In this document: positions 34,646 to 41,493 of the stretch, piece after piece
Numbering within the stretch: position 1 is the first letter of the stretch
Layout: every line of letters begins with the position of its first letter
NCBI RefSeq assembly: GCF_965204125.1
Contig: NZ_OZ241968.1
Location: 3,100,001-3,164,000, forward strand
DNA from: Poriferisodalis sp965204125
GTDB taxonomy: Bacteria; Actinomycetota; Acidimicrobiia; Acidimicrobiales; Poriferisodalaceae
Length of the DNA: 64,000 nucleotides
Direction: 5' to 3'
The notes under the pieces: generated by a model
The model's database searches: none
What the model saw: the letters and a program-made list of their open reading frames with translations, nothing else
What the model was told of the DNA's origin: nothing
Translations under genes and position numbers: made by a program

Positions 34646-34787
34646 TCTCAGCGGTTCCCGCACTCATACCTCGATTGCACGCCCAGCGCGTACCGATGGC
34701 GCCTGACCGCTGCCTCTAACCCAGAGCGGGCGAGCTTGCCGATGATGTAGTCGCGCATGGCTTGGTCCCAAGCTTCCTTGGGCGTCG

Positions 34788-35024
34788 TCAGTCGGTAGGA
34801 GTGTGGCGCTGGTGTTTCCGCTTCGCGAACCTAAACCACACGATCCCGGAGATCCCGCAGCAGGTCAGCAGTGCGGCAAATGTCGCCGCCACCAACACGA
34901 AACTGCCAGTCCGGTACGCCGCGCTGAACACGTAGTACGTACCGCTGCTCAACAGGAACAAGACGATCGCCGACGCCAGTCCGAACGTGGGTCTCGGCCG
35001 GTCGGTAGCAACTTCGTCGCTCAT
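34788..35024 (-). CDS. small membrane protein, array type C
   Basis: A 78-residue protein starting MSDEVATDRPRPTFGLASAI, with two transmembrane helices (ASAIVLFLLSSGTYYVFSA, FVLVAATFAALLTCCGISGI) and a basic end (FAKRKHQRHTPTD). The AYRTGSFVLVAAT turn between the helices recurs in the proteins at 35332 and 37308. It is 13 bp downstream of the type B gene at 35038. The function is unknown. Confidence 0.6.
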   Translation of the reverse strand: MSDEVATDRPRPTFGLASAIVLFLLSSGTYYVFSAAYRTGSFVLVAATFAALLTCCGISGIVWFRFAKRKHQRHTPTD

Positions 35025-35037
35025 GGCGCCTCGTCCC

Positions 35038-35262
35038 TCACGGGCAGCGGCGACGGCACCAACCGGCGTAAACCGGCCAACACACGACCACCATGGCCGC
35101 CATCCCAATCGTCGCCTGCCATTTGCCCAACGGCCCCGCCAACGGCCACCACGCGAGCACCGCGAGAATCATCGCAGCGTACGCTCCAAGCTCGCGGCCG
35201 TCGCGGGGTCTCGTGCCCCAACCCCACCGCTTCGCCGACGTCGGCGAGTCGGCATCTCTCAT
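35038..35262 (-). CDS. small membrane protein, array type B
   Basis: A 74-residue protein starting MRDADSPTSAKRWGWGTRPR, with two helices (GAYAAMILAVLAWWPLAG and WQATIGMAAMVVVCWPVYAGW) and a basic end, CRRRCP. It aligns with the C-terminal half of the protein at 34289-34645. It sits between array genes on the same strand (69 bp after the fusion gene). The function is unknown. Confidence 0.55.
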   Translation of the reverse strand: MRDADSPTSAKRWGWGTRPRDGRELGAYAAMILAVLAWWPLAGPLGKWQATIGMAAMVVVCWPVYAGWCRRRCP

Positions 35263-35331
35263 GCGAGCCTGCTGCAATCGGGCCGACACATCAGCACGTC
35301 CCGGCCAAACACGACCCAAGCGCCTCGCACG

Positions 35332-35823
35332 TCAGCCGCCTTGTCGTGCAGCCCGCGGGGAGCGATGCCGCCGCCGGTCGCACGCGGTGAAGATCACGAA
35401 CATGACGACGGCATAGACCAAGAAACCTGCCAGACCACCGAGGCCGGCCGTCACGCCAACCCCAGCGAGCAAGACGACCATGAAGGCGAACCACCGGAGC
35501 CCGAGCCTCATCCCGGCTCTCGGCGGGCCGAGATCCTGCGCCGCGCTCACGGTCCCAGCGTGATTCGGCGGCACTGTCTCGGCAGGTTGCGACATGCGGC
35601 GCTGGCGCTCGCGCTTCGCGAACGACCTGTAGGACACGACCACGTAGGTCACCAAAGCGACCCACAGCGCCGTCACCAGCACCCAGTTCCTCGCCCGATA
35701 CGCCGCATCCCAAACGACACCGGACGCGCCTATGGCGACAAATGCGGTAATCCACCAGAGCTTGCTCTTCGGCGGCTCGGGATGCTGCGCCGGGGTCATG
35801 GCCTGAATGTACCTCTCACTCAT
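35332..35823 (-). CDS. fused type C + type A small membrane protein
   Basis: A 163-residue protein. Residues 1-85 are a type C unit: MSERYIQAMTPAQHPEPPKS, then WWITAFVAIGASGVVWDAAY, the AYRARNWVLVTAL turn and the basic FAKRERQRR. Residues about 86-163 are a type A unit beginning MSQPAETVPPNHAGTVSAAQ with the helices LGLRWFAFMVVLLAGVGVTA and LAGFLVYAVVMFVIF. The internal Met falls where the separate type A gene starts, so two neighbouring genes seem to have fused by loss of a stop. Four transmembrane helices result. ATG 35823 is chosen by analogy with the gene at 37308; an upstream in-frame ATG (35841) is also conserved. Confidence 0.6.
   Translation of the reverse strand: MSERYIQAMTPAQHPEPPKSKLWWITAFVAIGASGVVWDAAYRARNWVLVTALWVALVTYVVVSYRSFAKRERQRRMSQPAETVPPNHAGTVSAAQDLGPPRAGMRLGLRWFAFMVVLLAGVGVTAGLGGLAGFLVYAVVMFVIFTACDRRRHRSPRAARQGG
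35361..35560. repeat. 200-bp direct repeat, copy 2 (inside fusion gene)
   Basis: Second copy of the 34061-34260 segment, encoding the type A half of the fusion protein. Confidence 0.9.
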
Positions 35824-35886
35824 TCTCAGCGGTTCCCTCATTCGCACCTCGATTGCACGCCGAGCTCGCAACACCCAGCCGCCGAA

Positions 35887-35992
35887 ATCAGCCTCGGGTG
35901 ACGGCCTCGCTCGCCGCAGAATCAGTACCGACATCCGACCTACACCGATACGCGAGGCGGGTTGCTATGCGAGGGTCGCTAGCACCTCGTCG
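35887..35992. repeat. left copy of 106-bp imperfect direct repeat (possible attachment-site scar)
   Basis: About 80-85% identical to 40190-40294. Exact runs include TCCGACCTACAC, GCTATGCGAGGGTCGC (35964-35979) and AGCACCTCGTCG (35981-35992). On the minus strand the right part encodes DEVLATLA-stop, the last codons of the CoA-transferase gene whose intact 3' end lies in the right copy. Here no CoA-transferase follows beyond the repeat. Confidence 0.8.
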
Positions 35993-36434
35993 CGGTACAC
36001 ATCGCCGCAGGTCACGGCGATATTTCGCCCGCAGCTACCCAACCGCTACCCACAAGCGCGCCCGGTAACCCCCTGCGGGCATCACAGCGGCCCGCCCAGC
36101 GCCCGCACGGCGACAGCGCAGCAGCGCCCGACGCGCTCGCCCGAGTCATGGGCCGCGAAGCTAGCCGCGCCCCCGGCGCGCCCGCTGCGCCCGAGGGGAT
36201 GCCTGCGGGCGCAGCCCTCGGGGCAACAGGTTGGGGCCGTGCCCCGCCCGTCGTGGGGCTGCGATATGCCACGGCGCGGGGGAACAGCGGACAATCACGC
36301 CGCGGCAGCGGAGCACCGACGCTAGACGCGCCCCGCAGCCCCAACGTGTGCACGCAACACTCACCCCCACGACGCCGCCGAGGGGCTGCCCGCCGGGCCG
36401 GTGCCATCACCACAGCCGGGGGCGTCGCGGCCCG
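35993..36434. other. GC-rich intergenic region without a supported gene
   Basis: Long open frames exist on both strands but give Ala/Pro/Arg-rich, low-complexity products without family resemblance, so I call none. A hairpin-forming pair CCCGAGGG / CCCTCGGG lies near 36190-36225. The segment GCCGGTGCCATCACCAC near 36398-36414 recurs near 36900 and, shortened, near 37212. This resembles the region 36666-36950 and may be a structured RNA or a decayed repeat. Confidence 0.5.
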
Positions 36435-36665
36435 CTATCTCGCCTCTAGGAAATCGGCGTGCTCGCGCAGCAGCCGCACCACGTCAGCACGGCCCAGCAG
36501 CGCAGCGTCGTACTCGACTCGCATTGCCGTGCGATTCCCCACGCCGTCGGCGGCAAGCAGCTTCAGCACCAGATTCACGCCGAGCACGCGGGACGGCTCG
36601 GGCAGGTTGTCTAGGTCATGCTCGGGCAGCCAGTCCGGCCAGTCGTGTTCGCTCGCATCGCCCAC
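36435..36665 (-). CDS. small hypothetical protein, possibly one ankyrin-like helix pair
   Basis: A 76-residue acidic soluble protein. The N-terminus is Asp/Glu/Trp-rich (GDASEHDWPDWLPEHD); the C-terminal half (EYDAALLGRADVVRLLREHA then DFLEAR) looks like a single ankyrin-type helix pair (A-ll-G--dvVrlLle-gAd). No full ankyrin repeat set is present. The start is GTG at 36665. It stands alone between two GC-rich non-coding modules. Confidence 0.5.
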   Translation of the reverse strand: MGDASEHDWPDWLPEHDLDNLPEPSRVLGVNLVLKLLAADGVGNRTAMRVEYDAALLGRADVVRLLREHADFLEAR

Positions 36666-36950
36666 AGCGCGACCCTACGGCGTCGAGCCGGGGCCGTGAT
36701 GAGTGAACGTCGGCACCCACCCCTACGCCCCCACCCCAGCGCCGCCGCACACGCGGCAGGGGTCCCCTCGGGCGGGCGTGGTGCCCTCGGGGCCACACAG
36801 CCCACCCAGTACCACGGGGCACCATCGGGCCGCATCGGCCCGGCGAGTGTGTGAACGCAAGACCCCCCCGCCGGTACCCGCCGGGGCGCTGCGGCTAGCC
36901 GGTGCCATCACCACCCCCAAGCCGCGACACACCACAGCGCTAGCCCAACG
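36666..36950. other. GC-rich intergenic module, similar to 35993-36434
   Basis: No convincing gene. It shares with the region before 36435 a C-rich string after GTGTG..CGCA, the element GCCGGTGCCATCACCAC (about 36900) and CCCTCGGG boxes (about 36766 and 36787). Open frames here are low-complexity. Confidence 0.45.
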
Positions 36951-37160
36951 TCAGCGCCGCCGCGAGCGCCGCACCCGCCACCAGGTGATGAGCACCAGCG
37001 ACACCCACCACCACACGCCGACCACAGCCAGCGCCCACCAGCCCACCACGAACGCCAACAGCACCCCGCCGCCGACCATCACAGCGAGATTCGCAAGCCC
37101 CACCGCTGTCTCTTGCCGGTCACGCGCCAGCACCAACCACGACGGACGCCGCAACATCAT
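36951..37160 (-). CDS. small two-helix membrane protein
   Basis: A 69-residue protein starting MMLRRPSWLVLARDRQETAV, with helices LANLAVMVGGGVLLAFVVGW and ALAVVGVWWWVSLVLITWW and a very basic end, RVRRSRRR. ATG 37160 is fixed by a good ribosome-binding site (AAGGAG, six bases upstream); the longer frame would need TTG at 37199. It has no clear similarity to array types A-C beyond size and topology. The function is unknown. Confidence 0.6.
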   Translation of the reverse strand: MMLRRPSWLVLARDRQETAVGLANLAVMVGGGVLLAFVVGWWALAVVGVWWWVSLVLITWWRVRRSRRR

Positions 37161-37236
37161 TCCAGGCTCCTTACTCAGCCGCACGGTGCCCCCCGGCAAT
37201 CACAACCGGGAGGCACCATCACAGCAACGAACACGC

Positions 37237-37268
37237 GAGCGCCCTAGCCGAACGTGGCTAGGGCGCTC
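37237..37268. terminator. strong inverted repeat, probable bidirectional terminator
   Basis: GAGCGCCCTAGCC (37237-37249) pairs perfectly with GGCTAGGGCGCTC (37256-37268) around a six-base loop, a 13-bp stem. There is no long T-tract on either side, so termination efficiency is uncertain. It lies 40 bp past the 3' end of the type C gene at 37308. Confidence 0.65.
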
Positions 37269-37307
37269 TTGCGCGTTGTCAGTTTGTAGGGGTGCGGTGC
37301 TGACGCT

Positions 37308-37568
37308 CTACGCACACCGCTTGTACGCAACGATGCAGATGGCCATCACTGCGGCCGTCGCTGCGGCCATCACCGTCGCCGTCTCCAGCACAAGACTGCC
37401 GGTCCGGTACACCGCTCTGGCCCCGTAGATCCCGCCGAAGCTCGCAGCGCCCGAGGCAATACACAACGTGATCCAGAATCTGGGTCCGCGCCGTTTGGGG
37501 TGCTGTGCGGCGGTCATGGTGTCAGGGTAGTTGGCTGCGCTCATGGCTTGTCTATTCCTCGCGCTCAT
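37308..37568 (-). CDS. small membrane protein, array type C
   Basis: An 86-residue protein starting MSARNRQAMSAANYPDTMTA, with helices WITLCIASGAASFGGIYGA and VLETATVMAAATAAVMAICI around the family turn VYRTGSLVLETAT. The ATG overlaps the stop of the large secreted protein (ATGA), good evidence for this start and for translational coupling. Its end (AYKRCA) is shorter than the paralogue's; the next frame reads ERQHRTPTN, like KHQRHTPTD in the 34788 protein, so a small frameshift has probably truncated it. Confidence 0.65.
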   Translation of the reverse strand: MSARNRQAMSAANYPDTMTAAQHPKRRGPRFWITLCIASGAASFGGIYGARAVYRTGSLVLETATVMAAATAAVMAICIVAYKRCA

Positions 37569-39061
37569 TTGCAGTAGCTAGTTATGCCGAGTTGACAGCG
37601 GAAGCGAGCCTTTATGGCTTCCATTTGCTCGTCGGTGAGGCGGCCGGCGTTATGCTCTGCGTTATACCGCGCTAGGTCACCCGGCGATATGTAGCCAGAC
37701 TCGGGCGTCGGGTCCGGCTTGGGCGTGTTCGGCTGCTGCGCCGAGCCGCTGCTGCTGTCGCTGCTGCCGCTGTCGCTGCTGCCGCTGTCGCTGCTGCCGC
37801 TGTCGCTGCTGCCGCTGCTGCCGCCGCTGTCGCTGTCGCTGCTGCCGCTGTCGCTGCTGTCGTCGCCGCTGACGTTCCTCGGCAGTCGGCTATCCAAGGC
37901 GACCACAACCGTGCCGCAAGACGCGGACACCAAGACGCCGACGACTGCCGCTCCTGGGCCGGTCGGAGTGGCAAGCGTTCCCGCGCCGATTCCGAGCGCG
38001 CCACAAGCGACGCCAGCGACGAACGTCTGCGCTTCCAACGGGAGAGCGTCCCATGCGTTGAGCAGTTGGTTGTAGGTCATTCTCTTGAAATCTCTATCGG
38101 CGTCCCGCGCTTTCAGGCCCGCCTCCATGGCCTTGCGGGCGGCTTCGCGCACCGCGGCGTCCGTGTGCTTGAGGGCTTTACCTAGCCCGTCACCGACTTT
38201 CTCGGTTGCATCTTGTACCTGCTGATCGAGCTGATCGGGGGCTTCCTCCAGCTTCCTCAGCCACTCGATTACGCGCAGCGCATTGGCCTCCGTGAACCCG
38301 AGTTTTGTGAGCATCTCGCGGGTTGTCGTGCCGCACGTTGCCGGTGCGGGGGTGACTGCGGGCGAGCCGCTGGGGCCGGGCGTGTGAAGCAGGTTGCGGG
38401 TGCGCTCGGCCCATGCTTTGCATGGGTCCGTTGCCGCGGTCGATGTTGCGCCGTCGCCTTCGGTCTCGTCGCTGGCGGTCTCGTCGCTGGCGGTCTCGTC
38501 GCTGGCGGTCTCGTCGCTGGCGGTCTCGTCGCCGGCTTCCGTGCCGTCGCGGTTGGAGTTGTCGGAGGGCACCGGCTGACAGTTCGGCGGGGTGCCGGTC
38601 GTGCCCGACGGGCACGTGTTCGCATCACGGTTGGAGTTGTCGGAGGGGATCGGCTGACAGTTCGGCGGGGTGCCGGTCGTGCCGTCCGGGCACGTTTTCG
38701 GAGTAGTGCGGGAGTTGTCAGACGGGACCGGCAGACAGTTCGGCGGGGTGCCGGTCGTGCCCGACGGGCACGTCTTGGGCGGCGGCGCCGTCGTGGGCGG
38801 CGGCGCGGTGGTCGTGGTGGTGGTGCGCGGCGTGGTGTCGGGCGGGGGTGAGTAGTTGGTCGATGTCTTGGGCTTGGGCTTGGGATGTGTGTGGGCTACG
38901 GACTCGTTCCAGCACTGGCGGCCCGCGAAGGGATCATAGGAGCAGCGCTGGATGGTCTTGGTGTGCGCGTCGGCGGGTTCGGCGCTGACGAGCGGCACTA
39001 CCGCGAGCACGGCAGCGAACGTGAGCAGCGCGGCGAGCGCAGCTCCTAGGCGTTTGGGCAT
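37565..39061 (-). CDS. repeat-rich secreted protein
   Basis: A 498-residue exported protein of unknown function. Residues 1-32 are a Sec signal (LGAALAALLTFAAVLAVVPL). A Pro/Thr-rich stretch (TTTTTTAPPPTTAPPPK) leads to three copies of a 23-residue Cys-containing unit (CPSGTTGTPPNCQPVPSDNS), then five DETAS-type units. A helical middle follows (LTKLGFTEANALRVIEWLRK, DATEKVGDGLGKALKHTDAA), a hydrophobic glycine-rich segment (FVAGVACGALGIGAGTLATP), an SDSGSS-repeat linker and a short end domain (YISPGDLARYNAEHNAGRLT). GAAGGAA precedes ATG 39061. It is coupled to the type C gene, so surface display or secretion together with it is inferred. Confidence 0.7.
   Translation of the reverse strand: MPKRLGAALAALLTFAAVLAVVPLVSAEPADAHTKTIQRCSYDPFAGRQCWNESVAHTHPKPKPKTSTNYSPPPDTTPRTTTTTTAPPPTTAPPPKTCPSGTTGTPPNCLPVPSDNSRTTPKTCPDGTTGTPPNCQPIPSDNSNRDANTCPSGTTGTPPNCQPVPSDNSNRDGTEAGDETASDETASDETASDETASDETEGDGATSTAATDPCKAWAERTRNLLHTPGPSGSPAVTPAPATCGTTTREMLTKLGFTEANALRVIEWLRKLEEAPDQLDQQVQDATEKVGDGLGKALKHTDAAVREAARKAMEAGLKARDADRDFKRMTYNQLLNAWDALPLEAQTFVAGVACGALGIGAGTLATPTGPGAAVVGVLVSASCGTVVVALDSRLPRNVSGDDSSDSGSSDSDSGGSSGSSDSGSSDSGSSDSGSSDSSSGSAQQPNTPKPDPTPESGYISPGDLARYNAEHNAGRLTDEQMEAIKARFRCQLGITSYCK
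37740..37860. repeat. 15-bp tandem repeat region encoding Ser/Asp/Gly linker
   Basis: Plus-strand units of the form CTGCTGCCGCTGTCG recur about seven times with small changes. They encode the SDSGS-type linker of the secreted protein on the minus strand. Expansion by slippage is expected. Confidence 0.8.
38459..38533. repeat. 15-bp tandem repeat encoding DETAS units
   Basis: Five consecutive units of GGTCTCGTCGCTGGC (last one altered). Each encodes five residues, so copy-number change keeps the reading frame. Confidence 0.85.
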
Positions 39062-39196
39062 TGGCGGGTTCCTTCCGGACGGGTTGGCGTGTGGGTGATC
39101 CGCGCGCACGCCGGTCCCGGAAGGGGACCCATGCAACTGATGCCGCCCGACGGGCCGGCCTGCGCGCGAATCGTTCACTTCAGGCACAGTCCCCGA

Positions 39197-39946
39197 ATGG
39201 ATGAACACACATATGAACTTGACGAATTGAAGGCAATCTCGTATGCGCGGGTATCTACGGGGTCTCAGGCCGCGTCGGGCCTGAGCACCGACGCGCAGCA
39301 CCGCGCCGTGGAACGGGCCGCAGCTGCTCAGGGCTGGCAGATCGTGGAGCGCATCACCGACGGCGCCGTGTCAGGCACGACCCCCACCCAGCAGCGGCCG
39401 CTGCTGCAAGCAGCACTCGAGCAACTCCGCGACGGCCACGTCCAGGTACTCGCCGTAGCCCGCTCGGACCGCCTCGCGCGTTCCACGATCGAGCTGCTGC
39501 GCCTCTACGAACGCTCCCAGGCCGAGGGCTGGACCCTCGCCGTGCTCGACTTCCCCGCGGGCCTCAGCGGCCCCGAAGGCCGCATGTGCATAGGGTTCCG
39601 CGCCCTCGTCGCCGAATTCGAATCCGACATGGCACGCGTCCGCACCAGCGAAGCACTCGAGATCGCCCGACAGCGCGGCACCCGCTTCGGACGACCCAGC
39701 CGCCACAGCGACACCGCCAAAAAGCTCGCATCCCGCCTGCGCTCAGCCGGCCACAGCCTCGCCCAGATCGCAGCAGCGCTCACCGACGCCGGCATCGCCA
39801 CCCCCACCGGCAGCACCGCCTGGAGTCGCTCATCGGCAAGATCCCTGCTGCGCACCATCGACCACGACACCGCCGCCCAAGCACACCAACAGGCCTTCAC
39901 GCGATCAGACAACGACGGCGACCCGCCAAAGCGGCACGCCGCGTAG
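39197..39946 (+). CDS. serine recombinase (resolvase/invertase family)
   Basis: A 249-residue small serine recombinase. The catalytic domain has ISYARVSTGSQ with nucleophile Ser20, LAVARSDRLARSTIELL with the active-site Arg pair, GRMCIGFRALVAEFESDMAR and the hinge EALEIARQRGTRFGRPS. The C-terminal part is a DNA-binding helix-turn-helix (SLAQIAAALTDAGIATPTG) with an extended tail. It could resolve, invert or integrate DNA. ATG 39197 is chosen since the catalytic domain begins at once. It is the only recombinase in the window and lies inside the 35.9-40.3 kb direct repeat, 244 bp from the right copy. Confidence 0.88.
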   Translation: MDEHTYELDELKAISYARVSTGSQAASGLSTDAQHRAVERAAAAQGWQIVERITDGAVSGTTPTQQRPLLQAALEQLRDGHVQVLAVARSDRLARSTIELLRLYERSQAEGWTLAVLDFPAGLSGPEGRMCIGFRALVAEFESDMARVRTSEALEIARQRGTRFGRPSRHSDTAKKLASRLRSAGHSLAQIAAALTDAGIATPTGSTAWSRSSARSLLRTIDHDTAAQAHQQAFTRSDNDGDPPKRHAA

Positions 39947-40189
39947 ACACCATCACCGCCCCGCTTGACACAGCACATCAAGCCTGTGCACAATACGAAC
40001 GATTAAGGCACACCCCAAAACACCCTCTGACCAGCAGGTTCAGGCCGCCGCGCGGGTCCGGGGCCGAGGTTTGCACCCCGGAAATGACGCCCGAAGAACA
40101 ACGAAAATCGACGGAATAGCACCACATCACTGCGGTCCGGGCATCCCAAGAACGTCGGCAATGCCGCAGGACAGCGCTCGACCGTCGGA
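39947..40189. other. intergenic interval with a promoter-like sequence
   Basis: No gene is supported. TTGACA at 39965-39970 with an 18-base gap to CACAAT at 39989-39994 resembles a plus-strand promoter, but nothing coding follows before the right direct repeat. It may reflect recombinase regulation, a small RNA, or chance. Confidence 0.3.
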
Positions 40190-40294
40190 ATCAGCCCCGG
40201 ATGACAGCCTCGCTCGCGGCGAAATCGGTACGGCGTCCGACCTACACTGTTAGGCGGGGCGGATCGCTATGCGAGGGTCGCGAGCACCTCGTCG
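40190..40294. repeat. right copy of 106-bp imperfect direct repeat (contains intact CoA-transferase 3' end)
   Basis: Counterpart of 35887-35992. GCTATGCGAGGGTCGC at 40266-40281 includes the stop of the CoA-transferase gene (40267-40269), so the repeat covers the last codons and about 77 bp downstream. Confidence 0.8.
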
Positions 40295-41493
40295 GTGTGC
40301 TCGCCCAGCATCGGTGCGCGCTGCCACGCCCACCAATCGCCGTCGGTGCTGAACGGCGAACCTGGCACGGTGTAGGTGCCGAGCACCGGGTGCTCCTCGG
40401 GCCGCCACCAGCCCACCGCTTCGAGATGCGGGTCGTGACGCAGATCACCGACAGTGTTGACCGGGGTGATCGGGATGCGCCGTCGCTGGCCCTCCACGAA
40501 CAGCTCCTGCTTGGTGAAGCGGCTGGTCAGCTCCTCGACCCACGCATCCACGGCTTCCAGCGCCTCACGGCGCACCACGATGTCGATGAAGATCTCGTCG
40601 AGGATGCCCTCGTTGCCGGTCAGCTCGTGCACCCACTGCGCTACCGCGTTCCAGTGAGCCGGCTGGATGGCGATGATCGCCACGTAGCCGTCGGACGCGG
40701 GGTACATGCCCATCGGGCTCGTCACCGGGCGGCGGTTGCCCGCCCGGGGCCGCGGCACCTGATCGTCGAGGTACAGCGGCACACCGGTCTCGGGCGACAG
40801 CCACAATCCGACTTCCTGCAGCGACAGGTCGATGGTCTGGCCGAGCGCCGGTTCACCAGCCGCTGCCGCCAAGTTGCGTGCGCGCACCGACATCATCGAG
40901 CCGATCACCGCATGCAGCGAAGCTCCGTGCATCAGCACGCCGATCTCGCCGGCTGGCGCCAGCGGGGGGCCATGCGGGAAGCCCACGGTGGACGCCAAGC
41001 CGCACGATGCCCAGGCGACGAGGTTCGACGAGCGCCAGTGACGTCGCGGCCCTGTCATCCCGAACGGCGTGATCGAGACCCACGTCAGGTGCGGGTACCG
41101 CTCGACGATGCCGGAGACACCGAGCCCTGCCTCGCCGACGTCCGCCAGCCATGGGTAGCCCTCTTGTGCAGCGGGCATCGCGTCGTCGAGCACCACGTCT
41201 GCGCTGGCAATGAGCTGCACGAGTGCGTCAATGTCGTTCAGATCGGTCGGGTCCAGCACCACGCTGCGTTTCGACGCCGCGTAGTACGCCCACCACAGGC
41301 TGGCCTCGGGGCCTTCGTGACCCGGCGCCAGCGGCGGCATGTTGCGGATGGGACTTCCCCCAGGGGGTTCCACGCAGATCACGTCGGCGCCGAGCGCTGC
41401 CCAGACGCGGGTGCCGTACGCGCCCGACAGGCCGGTCAGATCGAGCACCCGCACGCCGCTCCATGGCCCGTGGCCTTGCTGTGCAAGGCTCAT
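40267..41493 (-). CDS. CaiB/BaiF (family III) CoA-transferase
   Basis: A 408-residue family III CoA-transferase: GVRVLDLTGLSGAYGTRVWA, GADVICVEPPGGSPIRNMPP, ASKRSVVLDPTD, SITPFGMTGPRRHW and TSPMGMYPASDGYVAI; the end is MLGEHTDEVLATLA. Residues around 180-190 hold the family's catalytic-Asp region in altered form (MHGASLHAVIGSMMS), so activity needs testing. Its ATG overlaps the stop of the next CoA-transferase gene (ATGA). The two may form a hetero-dimer or act in sequence. Substrates are unknown. The 3' end is part of the direct repeat. Confidence 0.88.
   Translation of the reverse strand: MSLAQQGHGPWSGVRVLDLTGLSGAYGTRVWAALGADVICVEPPGGSPIRNMPPLAPGHEGPEASLWWAYYAASKRSVVLDPTDLNDIDALVQLIASADVVLDDAMPAAQEGYPWLADVGEAGLGVSGIVERYPHLTWVSITPFGMTGPRRHWRSSNLVAWASCGLASTVGFPHGPPLAPAGEIGVLMHGASLHAVIGSMMSVRARNLAAAAGEPALGQTIDLSLQEVGLWLSPETGVPLYLDDQVPRPRAGNRRPVTSPMGMYPASDGYVAIIAIQPAHWNAVAQWVHELTGNEGILDEIFIDIVVRREALEAVDAWVEELTSRFTKQELFVEGQRRRIPITPVNTVGDLRHDPHLEAVGWWRPEEHPVLGTYTVPGSPFSTDGDWWAWQRAPMLGEHTDEVLATLA

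Noticed and set aside
35800..35823. Leaderless start at ATG 35799 for the fusion protein (minus-strand TACATT six bases upstream)
   Set aside because: The upstream codons are conserved as protein in three paralogues (M-S/A-x-R/K-x-x-Q-A-M), and the paralogue at 37568 starts at that upstream Met through an ATGA overlap.
36012..36413. 133-codon open frame on the minus strand
   Set aside because: Low-complexity Ala/Arg/Pro composition, overlapping equally long frames on the other strand, no homology pattern.
38459..38533. Short repeats resembling a CRISPR or satellite
   Set aside because: The 15-bp units are in frame inside a gene and encode five-residue repeats.
39965..39994. Strong promoter (TTGACA-N18-CACAAT)
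   Set aside because: The -10 is weak and no gene or RNA follows before the direct repeat; kept only as a note on the interval.
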